Assembly (NCBI GenBank): GCA_035621235.1 | Contig: CP141731.1 | Location: forward strand, 62,001 to 126,000 | Length of the DNA: 64,000 bases | Origin: Actinomycetaceae bacterium MB13-C1-2 | GTDB lineage: Bacteria; Actinomycetota; Actinomycetes; Actinomycetales; Actinomycetaceae | Direction of reading: 5' to 3' | In this document: piece by piece, positions 9,179 to 21,918 of the stretch | How the letters are laid out: every line of letters begins with the position of its first letter | How positions within the stretch are numbered: position 1 is the stretch's first letter | Program-made: the position numbers and the translations under genes | The notes under the pieces: model-generated | Database searches by the model: none | What the model was told of the DNA's origin: nothing | The model's input: the letters and a program-made list of their open reading frames with translations, nothing else

Positions 9179-9365
9179 GGGCCATATCGGCAGATACTAT
9201 GGGCTTACGGGTCACCATCCTGGGCCCCACGGCAGAGTATCTGCCACAGTGGCCACCATCGAGTGAACACCGTGCGGTTCCCGAAGTTCGAACCAGCCAC
9301 ATCGGCAGATACCTGCCTAGGTACGAGGAACGGGCTAAACCAGCGGGCCACACCGGCAGGTATCC
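9179..9365. repeat. Cluster of four ~19-bp GGCCACATCGGCAGATAC-like repeats
   Basis: Four related copies lie in the 275-bp gap between convergent glgB and the thioredoxin-like gene. Direct copies are at 9179-9197 (GGGCCATATCGGCAGATAC), 9296-9317 and 9345-9365; an inverted copy is at 9231-9254. Copies pair with one another: GGCAGATAC (9189-9197) matches GTATCTGCC (9236-9244), and GATACCTGCC (9308-9317) matches GGCAGGTATC (9355-9364), giving two tandem hairpins of 9 and 10 bp. They may form a bidirectional terminator or a REP-type dispersed repeat. I saw no other copies in the window. Confidence 0.7.
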
Positions 9366-9404
9366 ATATACAGCTGAGAGCTATGAGCTGTTGGAATAAC
9401 TCAC

Positions 9405-10352
9405 CTAGACCATCAAGATTGTCGCAAGACGTCCGCGTGCCGTCTTGACCGCGTCCTTGTCGGTGGCGATCTGGAACAGTTCCACCAGTCGCGACCGAAA
9501 TTGGTCGCGCTCTTCCGCATCCGTGCTCTTAGAGATCATTTCGAGCAGCAGGTCGAAAGCTTCAGACTCCGCGCCTTTGGCGAACAGCTCGTCTGCGGCA
9601 TGCTCAACCGAGTCGTCAGCAGATGTCTCATCTTCGTCCTGACGTGCCTCGAACTGGGCTCTGACCAGTGCCGTTTTCGCTTCGTGATCGGTAGGATCGT
9701 TAGCCAGGACCTTCTTCCAGGCAGCGATCGCCTCTTCCCAATTGCCGCTTTCCTCCGCTTCACGGGCAGCGGCGTGTTCAGGAGGCATCGGCTTTTCGAG
9801 GTCCTCGTCGCGGACCTCTATACGACCCACAACACCCAACTGCGGCGCGACCTGGAATAGTTCCGCCAGAATCTGCTCGACCTGACCCGGCGTTGGAAGT
9901 CCTTCAAACAACGGAACCGGACGGCGTGCGACAACCGCCACCCCCGCAGGAACCGCCTGGACCTGGAACGCCGACGCAAGAGTTGGGTTTGCCTCGACAT
10001 CGATCTTTCCAAGTTGGAACGCGCCCTTGCTGCGCCTGGCTACGTCCTCCATAACGGTAATCGCCTGTTTGGAGGTAAGGGAACCGGGAGTGTAGAGCAC
10101 CAAAACGACAGGAACGGTCTGGGACAGAGCCATTACGTCTTCAAAACTACGCTCAGTAACCTCGGTGATAAGCGGGGCGGCGATAGCGGGCGCCGTCGGA
10201 TCTACTGGAGGAGCCGTGGCACTCGACGCCGCAGCAAAACCTGAAGCAACTGGTGAACCGGTGGGTCCACTCGCTGCTTCTGGGCTCCCCTGATGCCCCA
10301 TTGATGAAAGATCTACCGCACCTGAACTCGCTGGAACCTGGCCCTCGCTCAA
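9405..10352 (-). CDS. Thioredoxin-fold/TPR protein, YbbN-like, without CXXC
   Basis: A 315-residue cytoplasmic protein with a Pro/Ala/Ser-rich N-terminus (1-60), a thioredoxin fold at about 65-170 (VPVVLVLYTPGSLTSKQAI ... KIDVEANPTLASAFQVQAVP), and a C-terminal tetratricopeptide-like region containing EESGNWEEAIAAWKKVLAND. This is the YbbN/CnoX architecture of a chaperone-like thioredoxin. Where the active-site Cys pair should be the sequence reads PGSLTSKQ, so it cannot do dithiol chemistry and more likely binds clients or partners. A thioredoxin-like gene near glgB and nucS is also seen in mycobacteria. It is followed after 25 bases, on the upstream side, by the lipoprotein gene. Confidence 0.8.
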   Translation of the reverse strand: MSEGQVPASSGAVDLSSMGHQGSPEAASGPTGSPVASGFAAASSATAPPVDPTAPAIAAPLITEVTERSFEDVMALSQTVPVVLVLYTPGSLTSKQAITVMEDVARRSKGAFQLGKIDVEANPTLASAFQVQAVPAGVAVVARRPVPLFEGLPTPGQVEQILAELFQVAPQLGVVGRIEVRDEDLEKPMPPEHAAAREAEESGNWEEAIAAWKKVLANDPTDHEAKTALVRAQFEARQDEDETSADDSVEHAADELFAKGAESEAFDLLLEMISKSTDAEERDQFRSRLVELFQIATDKDAVKTARGRLATILMV

Positions 10353-10377
10353 CGTAACTCCTATTCGACCTGTCTAG

Positions 10378-11406
10378 CTAACCCTTTTTTACTCCCTGGA
10401 TGACTCGCTCAGCTCCGACAACCGCGATCGGATCATCGCTATCCTCCGGGGGGATGAGGAAGAAGATATTCACCTGGTAGTCGACCGTGACGGTCGAATC
10501 AACCTTCGGGTCATCCATAAACGCTGCGGGAGTCCCCGAGAGCTCGAATGTCGAGCCTTCTACAGTTTTGGTGTACGTCTCGGTGTACTTGAACGAGGAA
10601 GACACTAGAGCATTACCAGTTTCCAGCAAAACCCCAATGACCGGCGCATCCCACTCCCTGGCCTGAGTGCTAACGGTTCCCGCAACCTTCACTGCGTCGC
10701 TCAACGCGGAGCGTTCTTCTCGGTAGCGCGGCTCGAATGAGTTGTCCTCAAAGAGCTGATACTCCTCGTTATCGGGATTGTTCAAGAAATTGACGTAGGT
10801 AGCCACAGCATCTGACGGAGTGACCTTCAGACCAGTCGTGCTCCCGTCGACCACTGTGGAGCCATCACGAACCGATAGACCCTTCACCGGAGTTCCACCG
10901 ATTAGGCGGGCCCAGTTCTCAAGCATGTAGTCGGACTTCGCGTCCTTTTGCGTCAGGAAGAACACCTCAGCAGGATCGTCCCCCGAAGCCTCAGATGCCA
11001 CTACCAAGACTCTCGGAAATGAGTTTCCAACAGTCGCCGAGTGCACCGCGTTACCAATGATCAAAGGAGCGAGCTCCGTCGAAGTCTTTTCGGCACGAGT
11101 CAGTTGTCCCGCTCGCATGTCCAAAGCAGGATTGACCAGGCGCTCTGCCAAGGGCTCAGCGCTCTTTTCTTTGTCTGACAGATCAACGGCCGCCTGGACC
11201 TCGGCGACAATTCGCTCGGTCTGTTCGTCAGTCAGGGCGACACTTGACTCCCCCGATTGCGCGCCAGACTGGGAACCCGATTGATCCGGCCCCGACTGAA
11301 GATGAGATCCCGACTCCTCGACCTCCAGAACAGGCGGCGAGCATGCGGAAAGCCCGAGCAACGCGGCAACGGAAGCGGCGGCAATAAGTGGTTTTCTGTG
11401 GTTCAA
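10378..11406 (-). CDS. Putative lipoprotein of unknown function
   Basis: A 342-residue exported protein. Residues 1-22 form a lipoprotein signal (MNHRKP n-region, AAASVAALLGLSAC, lipidated Cys22), followed by a Ser/Gln/Gly-rich linker to about residue 55. The rest is a soluble alpha/beta domain of no family I recognise, with repeated ETYTKTVEGSTFELSG-like beta segments near the end. It begins three bases after the stop of the acidic membrane protein gene upstream, so the two are probably one operon and may act together at the cell surface. No function is assigned. Confidence 0.8.
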   Translation of the reverse strand: MNHRKPLIAAASVAALLGLSACSPPVLEVEESGSHLQSGPDQSGSQSGAQSGESSVALTDEQTERIVAEVQAAVDLSDKEKSAEPLAERLVNPALDMRAGQLTRAEKTSTELAPLIIGNAVHSATVGNSFPRVLVVASEASGDDPAEVFFLTQKDAKSDYMLENWARLIGGTPVKGLSVRDGSTVVDGSTTGLKVTPSDAVATYVNFLNNPDNEEYQLFEDNSFEPRYREERSALSDAVKVAGTVSTQAREWDAPVIGVLLETGNALVSSSFKYTETYTKTVEGSTFELSGTPAAFMDDPKVDSTVTVDYQVNIFFLIPPEDSDDPIAVVGAERVIQGVKKG

Positions 11407-11409
11407 GGT

Positions 11410-13011
11410 CTATTCTCCCTTGTTCTCAGGGTCCTCAGGCGTTGACGAGGAGTTTCTACTCGCTCGGTCCATCAACTGAGCCCACGACAAAGTATGTCCG
11501 GAACGCTCACGTTTCTTCTGTTCTAGTGCGTCATCGAGGGATATCTTTGGGATCTGACCGGTCTTCGTCGAGAACCGTCTCTCTCCGACCACCAGGGTGT
11601 CGACTCCCCTCATTTCGGCCTCACGCAGTGCGCGCCGGGTTGGGAAGCTCAGTCCTGCACTGAGCGACGAGAGGTTGATCATGCCAGAATCAGTTGAGAC
11701 CGTCTCCTCGACCCCGGGTTCCGACTGCTCGATTGGGCGCTCTTCTGCGTCGGGGCCGGGTTCAGCGGTCTCTGCCGCAATGGAATCGCCCTCAATCAGA
11801 GCCGCTTCGGCGTCTTCATCCTCGTACGAGGACTCCGGAGACGGCATACTCCCCTCGACAGCGTCCTCAGTCTTTGGTCGAGTAACATCCTCAACCGCCG
11901 AAGTCTGCCGGGTCGGCGAGGACTCTTCAGCCGCGGCAACTTCGTCGGGCGAGAGTACTTCCTCGGTTTCCAAGGTCTCTTCGGCCACCGAAATATCCCC
12001 CTCGGTCGGCCCTTCATCGTGCGGGGCGAGTTCGCCACTCTCGAGGGTATCCCAGGTCGGTGAGAACTCTTTGGCCGCAGACACTTCATCGGGGGCAGGA
12101 GATTCCTCGGTTTCCAAGGTCTCCTCGGCCACCGAGATATCCTTGGCTCCCCCCGGAAGCTCGTTGGGTACGACCTCTTCGCTCGGTTCCATTTCTAGGG
12201 TGGCTTCCGAAGCCGCTCCGCCCTCAACCGAGCTTGCCTGGCCCGCAACTGCTTCCACCGGGACTTCATCTCCTGCTTTGGCGGGAGCCACAAGCGTAGG
12301 GGTGGAAGCCTCAGTTCGAAGCGATGACTTGTTCCGCGTACGCCAGAGCGCAATAAGCGCGCCGAGAGCTAGCACCACAAGGACCCCGGTCAACGGGAAG
12401 GCAATCATTGCAAGAACGTTTGGACGCGGAGTATCCCAGGTGAGCTTTAGCGTCGGCGCTGGCCCGGTGCCATCGGTCGCTGCTAGCAGTACCTGATCAA
12501 GCTCGTCACCCGAGAGAGTCATCGAGACGGCACCATTGCCATACTTGAGTGCTGTCCACATATCCGAGTTAATGGGGTTCTCAGCGGCAACGCCTTCTTC
12601 CCCGGATTGCTGAACTTCATCGGCACTGGCAGATTGGTCTTCAGACTGAGGTCCCTCGCTCCCGTCGTGCGCCACGGTCTTGAGGGTGTCGATGCTCTCC
12701 AGCCCAACGACTTCGTCGTAGGAGTCGTTTGTAAGCCATGCACCCACATCGTCGGGATCACCGAGCGCGATCCAAATGGTTTTACCCTCCGGTGCCGTGG
12801 CCTCGACCCGAACGCTCGCGGAATCCTGATACGGCTCGTAAAGCCTCAGCAGACCGGCCCGGGTCGCTATGAACGGTTGCGTCGTGTCACGTTCGGCCGC
12901 GACCTCTTGCGCTGGCTTCCACACCGTAATCGAAAGGATTCCAATCGCCAACGCAATCAGCGCAAGGGCGCCAAGAACGATGGGTAGTGTGTAGCGCTTG
13001 AGTTTCTCCAC
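11410..13011 (-). CDS. Acidic repeat-containing membrane protein of unknown function
   Basis: A 533-residue protein. I choose GTG 13011 because AGGAGG stands six bases upstream; the upstream in-frame codons have no such site. It has a membrane span near residues 7-33, an extracellular domain to about residue 190, a second span near 200-222 (MIAFPLTGVLVVLALGALI), then a long Glu/Ser/Pro-rich cytoplasmic tail. The tail contains two copies of ISVAEETLETEE 48 residues apart, reflecting a DNA duplication. The C-terminus (about 430-533) is more ordered and contains GLSFPTRRALREAEMRG. I do not recognise a family. The lipoprotein gene follows directly. Confidence 0.75.
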   Translation of the reverse strand: MEKLKRYTLPIVLGALALIALAIGILSITVWKPAQEVAAERDTTQPFIATRAGLLRLYEPYQDSASVRVEATAPEGKTIWIALGDPDDVGAWLTNDSYDEVVGLESIDTLKTVAHDGSEGPQSEDQSASADEVQQSGEEGVAAENPINSDMWTALKYGNGAVSMTLSGDELDQVLLAATDGTGPAPTLKLTWDTPRPNVLAMIAFPLTGVLVVLALGALIALWRTRNKSSLRTEASTPTLVAPAKAGDEVPVEAVAGQASSVEGGAASEATLEMEPSEEVVPNELPGGAKDISVAEETLETEESPAPDEVSAAKEFSPTWDTLESGELAPHDEGPTEGDISVAEETLETEEVLSPDEVAAAEESSPTRQTSAVEDVTRPKTEDAVEGSMPSPESSYEDEDAEAALIEGDSIAAETAEPGPDAEERPIEQSEPGVEETVSTDSGMINLSSLSAGLSFPTRRALREAEMRGVDTLVVGERRFSTKTGQIPKISLDDALEQKKRERSGHTLSWAQLMDRASRNSSSTPEDPENKGE

Positions 13012-13183
13012 GCGCTTCCTCCTACTTGTCTGCCATGGGGCGTATTCGTCAAGTAACACTTCAGACTATTCGTATTTCACGTGGCTTTCCACGGATTCAA
13101 GTCACAATAGAGCTCTTTAGTCACAGTATTCACAGCGTATTCTCAGAAAGTATGACCGTATCGGGCTCCAAGAGCGAGATCAG

Positions 13184-13480
13184 CTAACTCGGTCGAAGTC
13201 CTCTTCTCCAGCACTCAGTATGCCAGTGTCGTCTCGCCTGGACTCCCACCTCGGTCCCAAATCTAGCCTCTTCCGGCCATGCGACCACATGTTCCACCCC
13301 GGGTCCAACCTGGTGTAGACATCCTGGGCACGTGTACGTTTTGGATGACGGCCCGACCTGCTGAACCTGATAGCTGTTCCCGTCCGGACCAACTTCGCTG
13401 AGAGCGATGCCCCGCAGAGCTGCCTGGTTCAGCGGCCTGTGCATTGGCCCAAGCCTCCGGGATCGCGAGCGTTTTCCCAC
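13184..13480 (-). CDS. Small conserved actinobacterial protein with CPGC/HWHxxCW zinc-like motif
   Basis: A 98-residue basic protein matching a conserved actinobacterial family often labelled 'ATP/GTP-binding protein' without evidence for nucleotide binding. It has an Arg-rich start, SSKTYTCPGC near residues 45-54, then HVVAWP and the closing RRHWHTECWRRG. The pattern CPGC ... H ... HWHTEC suggests one zinc site. The start is GTG in a TAGTG overlap with the nagA stop, so translation is coupled to nagA. Role unknown. Confidence 0.8.
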   Translation of the reverse strand: MGKRSRSRRLGPMHRPLNQAALRGIALSEVGPDGNSYQVQQVGPSSKTYTCPGCLHQVGPGVEHVVAWPEEARFGTEVGVQARRHWHTECWRRGLRPS

Positions 13481-14700
13481 TAGTCGATCAGCTCTCCTCC
13501 ACGAACCACCCGAAGAACGTCCAGGTTGCCGGAGCCCAAAACAACGAGATCTGCGCGTTTACCCGGCGCCAGTTCGCCTCGGTCAGTCAGCCCCAGAATT
13601 CTCGCTCCTTGTACCGTACCCAGATACACGGCATCCACGAGCGAGATATGGCTCTTCAGCACTGCGGTTCTCACGCAGTCAAGCAACCTGGCGGTTCCAC
13701 CCGCGATTGCACCCCCCTCGGCGAGACGAGCCACACCTCCTTCAACCCTGACCGCCTGGGGCCCCAAAACATAGTCACCATCGGGCATTCCCGCCGCGGC
13801 CATGGCATCAGTAACAAAAACAGCGTTATCACGACCCACCAGTTCCAAAACCTGGTGTACCAATAGAGGATCGAGATGGGTGCCGTCATTGATCATCTCA
13901 ACGACTACTTCGCCTCGTTCTGCCGCCGCCAAGAAAACCGATATGGGACCCGGATCTCGATGGTGCAAGGGTCGCATCCCATTGAACAGATGAGTCACGG
14001 TTGCTCGCCCGCCCCGAGTTGGGGTCGTCTTGTCACCAATGAACTCTCGCCCTGTTCTCACAGCGATCTCTGCGGTCTGTATCCCCGAGTCGGTGTGCCC
14101 CCACGATGGCAGGATGTCTCCAGCGACAAGCGTCCCTAGCGCCTCCTGTCCGACCGTTCCGGCAACCCGCTCCGGCGCAATGGTCATTGAAACGGCCTTG
14201 CCCTTGGCGGCCGCCACTAGTCGGCGCGCAACGTCCGGGGTTGCCGGGATTAAGTATCGAGGATCCTGTGCCCCGCACCTAGCCTCTGAGAGGAATGGAC
14301 CCTCGAAATGAATCCCCTCAATGATGCCCATTACAACCGCTTCCGCTAGCAGCGCGGCCCTCTGTTCGAGGATCTCGACGGGAGCGGTAACAAGCGATGC
14401 GATCAAAGTGGTGGTCCCGTTTCTGAGATGCTCTCCCGCTGCCGTCTTGATCTGCTCAAGATCGGTAGAATCTGGGAACGAAGCCCCACCACCGCCGTGG
14501 CAATGTACGTCAATTAGGCCCGGGATTATTATCGCCCCATCAGGCAAATCTTCACTCGATACGCCGGATAGTTCGTCGGGGATTGCAGCGGCGGGTCCAA
14601 CCCAAATGATTCGATCGCTCTCGGTTATTACGACCCCGTCAGCGATCTCTTCATCCGGAAGTACCACCAAACCGCGCCACTCTCGCCGCGTATCGCCCAT
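13480..14700 (-). CDS. nagA: N-acetylglucosamine-6-phosphate deacetylase
   Basis: NagA removes the acetyl group of GlcNAc-6-phosphate, giving glucosamine-6-phosphate for glycolysis or wall synthesis. The 406-residue amidohydrolase has the expected metal and substrate motifs: DVHCHGGGG (near residue 62), HFEGPFLSEARCGAQDP (near 130), GHTDSG (near 197), THLFNGMRPLHHRDPG and VTDAMAAAGMPDG with the catalytic Asp (near 297). It overlaps nucS by TGATG and the following small gene by TAGTG. No nagB or GlcNAc transporter is adjacent, so the operon seems to be one of convenience. Confidence 0.95.
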   Translation of the reverse strand: MGDTRREWRGLVVLPDEEIADGVVITESDRIIWVGPAAAIPDELSGVSSEDLPDGAIIIPGLIDVHCHGGGGASFPDSTDLEQIKTAAGEHLRNGTTTLIASLVTAPVEILEQRAALLAEAVVMGIIEGIHFEGPFLSEARCGAQDPRYLIPATPDVARRLVAAAKGKAVSMTIAPERVAGTVGQEALGTLVAGDILPSWGHTDSGIQTAEIAVRTGREFIGDKTTPTRGGRATVTHLFNGMRPLHHRDPGPISVFLAAAERGEVVVEMINDGTHLDPLLVHQVLELVGRDNAVFVTDAMAAAGMPDGDYVLGPQAVRVEGGVARLAEGGAIAGGTARLLDCVRTAVLKSHISLVDAVYLGTVQGARILGLTDRGELAPGKRADLVVLGSGNLDVLRVVRGGELID

Positions 14701-15398
14701 CAGAACAGCCTCTCTTCAGCGTTATCCATACCGCGCATCGCGGCATAGTCCAACACCAAACACTCTATGCCTCGATCTTCCGCGAGCACACGGGCTTGAG
14801 GCGCTATCTCTTGGGCGGCGAAGACACCCCGAATATTCTTGTAGCGCGACTCTCTCCCCAATAGCTCCAAATAGCGCGTCAGTTGCTCGACTCCATCTAT
14901 TCCCCCACGCCGCTTTACCTCGATCGCAACGGGCCGCTTTTCGGGGTCGTAAACAACCAGGTCAACTGGACCGATGGGAGTCGGGTGCTCCCGTCGTAAC
15001 AGAGTCCATCCCGATCCCAAGATCGATTCGACCTGTTCGGCAAGCAACTGCTGCAGGTGAGCTTCGACGCCATCCTTTTGCAGTCCGGGGTCCTCTCCCA
15101 GCTCTTCGCTAATGTCAGCCATCTTCTCAAAAATACGGATAACGAGGGAGCCGTCCACTTTGGTTGGCTCAACCTTCCACACCTCAGCTACTCCGGCTTC
15201 AATGTCGGAGTCAAGAGGCTCCATTTCGGTCAATCTACAGGGCGCGCTCATCCAGTTGAGCGGCTTATATGATCCGCCGTCGGAATGAACTAGAACGGAT
15301 CCATCGGCCTTAATCATTAAGACCCGCTTTGCCCGGGGCAAGTGAGCATCGAGTCTTCCCGAGTAGTCAACTGAGCAGTCCGCAATTAGAAGCCGCAC
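14700..15398 (-). CDS. nucS: Mismatch-specific endonuclease NucS/EndoMS
   Basis: NucS replaces MutS/MutL in actinobacteria: it binds mismatches and makes double-strand cuts, working with the sliding clamp. The 232-residue protein starts [16 protein letters not shown], typical of the family, with an N-terminal DNA-binding beta barrel and a RecB-like nuclease domain from about residue 110. The nuclease motif is present: [20 protein letters not shown] (catalytic Asp, Glu and Lys near residues 145-163), followed by the QLTRYLELL helix. It is translationally coupled to nagA downstream. Confidence 0.95.
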   Translation of the reverse strand: MRLLIADCSVDYSGRLDAHLPRAKRVLMIKADGSVLVHSDGGSYKPLNWMSAPCRLTEMEPLDSDIEAGVAEVWKVEPTKVDGSLVIRIFEKMADISEELGEDPGLQKDGVEAHLQQLLAEQVESILGSGWTLLRREHPTPIGPVDLVVYDPEKRPVAIEVKRRGGIDGVEQLTRYLELLGRESRYKNIRGVFAAQEIAPQARVLAEDRGIECLVLDYAAMRGMDNAEERLF

Positions 15399-15482
15399 AC
15401 CGATCCTTCCCTGTATCTTCTGCTACTGACCGTACTCTCAGGTCTATTCCGATTCATCCCGGCAATACTCTGCGGCCGGTGG

Positions 15483-15878
15483 TCAGGTGCCTGGGGGACT
15501 CGAGTCAATCCATGCGATGAGCCCAGCCGCATCACCAGATCTAAGAGCAAAGCTAACTGAATCTGTTGGAGTCTTGAGCGTTACAACCACCAGACTGCTC
15601 TGATACCACTGCTCAGGGCTGTCAACCACGTCGATGTGTCTGCGAGCCAAAAGGACGCTAGGCGCGGAAGACAGACCTATCCTTCGCCGCCACGAAAGAT
15701 TCGAACTACCGTACTCAGCAATACCCCGAACCCATCGACCCTTCACCAGTAGAAAGGCGGGAAAACTCCCAGATCTGGCGTTCAGAACTGTCATGCGAAT
15801 CAGAACCACCAGAAGCACGACCAGTACAACCACCGCAATAGGGCCGATGTACAGCACTATATGGCTCGGCTGATCCAT
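15483..15878 (-). CDS. DUF2550 family membrane-anchored protein
   Basis: A 131-residue protein with one N-terminal membrane span (VLYIGPIAVVVLVVLLVVLI) and a beta-rich cytoplasmic domain with RWVRGIAEYGSSNLSWRR and WYQSSLVVVTLKT, matching the actinobacterial DUF2550 family. I prefer ATG 15878, with GGGAG upstream, over an earlier codon at 15911 that would sit against the atpC stop. Position directly after atpC is conserved in the phylum. Function is unknown. Confidence 0.85.
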   Translation of the reverse strand: MDQPSHIVLYIGPIAVVVLVVLLVVLIRMTVLNARSGSFPAFLLVKGRWVRGIAEYGSSNLSWRRRIGLSSAPSVLLARRHIDVVDSPEQWYQSSLVVVTLKTPTDSVSFALRSGDAAGLIAWIDSSPPGT

Positions 15879-15912
15879 CGCTCTCCCGTCGTGATAACAA
15901 GAGGATGCCAAG

Positions 15913-18598
<2,686 letters not shown>

Positions 18599-18603
18599 CG
18601 CAA

Positions 18604-20235
18604 CTACCCCTTGGAACCCTTGCGGCGACGTACGATCTGTTCTTGGGTGCGGTCCGCATCGGAGTCTTCGGACTCGTCAGATTCGGTGTCTGCGATAACG
18701 AAGGTCTGGTGGAAGGTCTCAACGTCCTTCTTCAGGTCAGCTTCAGTCTCATCATCCAGTTGTCCGGTTTCAGCGATCTTCTTTAGGACATCAGAATGAG
18801 CGCGCAGGTGATCGAGCAACCCGTCCTGGAATGGAAGCACCTGAGAAAGTTCAAGATCATCAAGGTAACCATTGGTTCCGGCCCAGATCACCGCAACCTG
18901 TTCCTCGACCTTCATCGGCTTGTTCTGCGACTGCTTCAGAAGTTGCATCAAGCGCTCGCCGCGGGTTAGCTGTTGGCGAGTCACCGCGTCTAAGTCGGAG
19001 GCGAACATCGCGAAAGAGGCCATCGCCCGGTATTGAGCGAGGGTGATCTTCAGGGTTCCAGCCACCTTCTTCATGGCCTTGATCTGTGCATCACCGCCAA
19101 CGCGGGAGACCGAGATACCGACATCAACCGCCGGACGCTGGTTGGCGTTGAACAGATCGGACTGAAGGAATATCTGACCATCAGTAATCGAGATGACGTT
19201 TGTCGGAATGTACGCCGAAACGTCATTAGCCTTGGTCTCAATGATCGGCAAACCCGTCATCGAACCACCGCCGAGCTCATCATTCAGCTTGGCACAGCGC
19301 TCAAGTAGACGAGAGTGCAGGTAGAAAACATCACCGGGGTATGCCTCGCGCCCGGGCGGACGACGAAGTAGAAGTGAGACTGCGCGGTAGGCCTCCGCCT
19401 GCTTTGATAGGTCATCAAAGACGATCAGGACGTGCTTACCGTCGTACATCCAGTGCTGACCAATCGCAGAGCCGGTGTAGGGGGCGAGGTACTTGAAACC
19501 TGCCGGGTCCGATGCGGGCGAAGCCACGATAGTCGTGTACTCCATCGCACCGTGATCTTCGAGCTGCTTCTTCACAGAAGCAATCGTTGAGGCCTTTTGA
19601 CCGATACCGACATAGATGCACCGGACCTGCTTCTTCGGATCACCGCTATCCCAGTTCTCGCGCTGATTGATAATGGTGTCAAGCGCGATAGCGGTCTTAC
19701 CCGTCTGCCGATCGCCAATGATCAACTGGCGCTGTCCGCGCCCAATCGGGATCATCGAGTCAATCGCCTTGAGCCCGGTCTGCATTGGCTCATGGACACT
19801 ACGGCGCGACATCACGCCGGGAGCCTGTAGTTCGAGGGCGCGGCGCCCATCGAGGTCCGTAATCTCGCCCAGACCGTCAATCGGCTTCCCAAGGGGGTCA
19901 ACGACGCGACCCAGATACCCGTCACCAACCGGGACCGAAAGCACTTCACCCGTACGGCGTACCTCCTGCCCCTCTTCGATTCCGGAGTACTCACCGAGGA
20001 CGACAGTGCCAATCTCACGGGGATCGAGGTTCATGGCCAAACCGAGCGTTCCATCCTCGAACTGAAGAAGCTCGTTGGCCATCGCTCCCGGCAGCCCTTC
20101 GACTTTGGCAATACCGTCCGCAGTCTCGGTAACATGCCCGATTTCTTCTACCGCAACCTCTGCAGGGGCAAAGGACTCAATGTATGAGTCGAGTGCCTCA
20201 CGGATCTGCTCCGGACGAATCCCTAGATCAGCCAT
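18604..20235 (-). CDS. atpA: F-type ATP synthase subunit alpha
   Basis: Regulatory alpha subunit of F1, 543 residues from ATG 20235; a GTG directly before it (20238) is an alternative. Walker A reads [13 protein letters not shown] near residue 170 and the beta-like domain continues with [13 protein letters not shown] and [16 protein letters not shown]. The C-terminus has the extended acidic-basic tail ([18 protein letters not shown] then RRRKGSKG) seen in actinobacterial alpha subunits, where it limits ATP hydrolysis in mycobacteria. It lies between atpH and atpG. Confidence 0.97.
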   Translation of the reverse strand: MADLGIRPEQIREALDSYIESFAPAEVAVEEIGHVTETADGIAKVEGLPGAMANELLQFEDGTLGLAMNLDPREIGTVVLGEYSGIEEGQEVRRTGEVLSVPVGDGYLGRVVDPLGKPIDGLGEITDLDGRRALELQAPGVMSRRSVHEPMQTGLKAIDSMIPIGRGQRQLIIGDRQTGKTAIALDTIINQRENWDSGDPKKQVRCIYVGIGQKASTIASVKKQLEDHGAMEYTTIVASPASDPAGFKYLAPYTGSAIGQHWMYDGKHVLIVFDDLSKQAEAYRAVSLLLRRPPGREAYPGDVFYLHSRLLERCAKLNDELGGGSMTGLPIIETKANDVSAYIPTNVISITDGQIFLQSDLFNANQRPAVDVGISVSRVGGDAQIKAMKKVAGTLKITLAQYRAMASFAMFASDLDAVTRQQLTRGERLMQLLKQSQNKPMKVEEQVAVIWAGTNGYLDDLELSQVLPFQDGLLDHLRAHSDVLKKIAETGQLDDETEADLKKDVETFHQTFVIADTESDESEDSDADRTQEQIVRRRKGSKG

Positions 20236-20290
20236 CACGCTTTCCTAATCGCCTTAGTTTTGTTCAAAAGTCTCTGTCTTGCTCTAACGC

Positions 20291-21105
20291 TCAGCGAGTT
20301 AGAACTGACCTCGCCGCTATGAGGTCTCTACGAACCGTCGTGTCTACCGATTCATCCCCGGCATCGAGTCTGAAGCCGCCAAGCAGGCTAGGCTCAACCA
20401 CCGTTGCCAGTTGCACTGCCGAGTTCCACCTGAAAGAGGCGAGGCGGGCAAGCCTGTAATACTGCTCTTCGGTCAGAGATTTGGCGGTATAGGCAACTAC
20501 CAGTTGTTTGCCGGTCGCAGCCGCCGCTCTGTCTGCGTAGCTCCGAAGAGTCTGAAGAAGCTGACCGTACGGGGTCGAGAACGCTGCGCGTGAGAGCAGC
20601 CTCTCAGTAACCTTGGATACATGGCCACTGAACACCCGTCGGGCCAGCGCTGCGCGAGCCCTTGGGTCGCCGTCACCAACGTCCGAAAGCTGCACACGAA
20701 AATCTCGGTTGTTTGCGATTAGCGCCTGTGCATCTATCAGTTCCTGGCAAAGATCATCGTACTTATCGTCGTTTATTGCAGCGAGGATATGCGCGTCAAG
20801 CCCCAGGTCGGCCAGTGCCGCTGAGTACTCAGCCGGCACAGACCAGTGATCCGCGACCAGCGCACTCATGACCTCAAAGGCCGCGGACGAGGTGGAGGAA
20901 CGAAAAACATTCTCTACCAGCGTCTGTTTGTCCTCGGTCGTTCGCGAGGGATCCGTCAGGGCCAAAAGCAACGATGAGTTGGCATTTAGCAGATCGGCGG
21001 CACCAAAAAGGTCCTCGCCTATCTCTTTACCATCGGCACCACTGTTGACGGCCTTCACGATCATCTCGTAAGCCGTCTCATAGGTGCTTCGCTGCATGTG
21101 GCTCA

Positions 21106-21106
<1 letters not shown>
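20291..21106 (-). CDS. atpH: F-type ATP synthase subunit delta
   Basis: Delta subunit of the peripheral stalk, joining F1 to subunit b. At 271 residues it has the long actinobacterial form: an N-terminal extension of ~90 residues with HMQRSTYETAYEMIV, then the delta core with YGQLLQTLRSYADRAAAATG and the C-terminal VEPSLLGGFRLDAGDESVDTT signature, quoted here in part. Its start overlaps the atpF stop by one base. Unlike in mycobacteria, delta is not fused to a second b subunit. Confidence 0.94.
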
Positions 21107-21905
<799 letters not shown>

Positions 21906-21918
21906 TTATTTGTTGGGT

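Noticed and set aside
11597-12496. A 299-codon open frame on the plus strand
   Set aside because: It is antisense to the acidic-tail membrane protein and exists because Glu/Ser/Pro codons read as Ser/Ala/Thr on the other strand; no ribosome site or family match.
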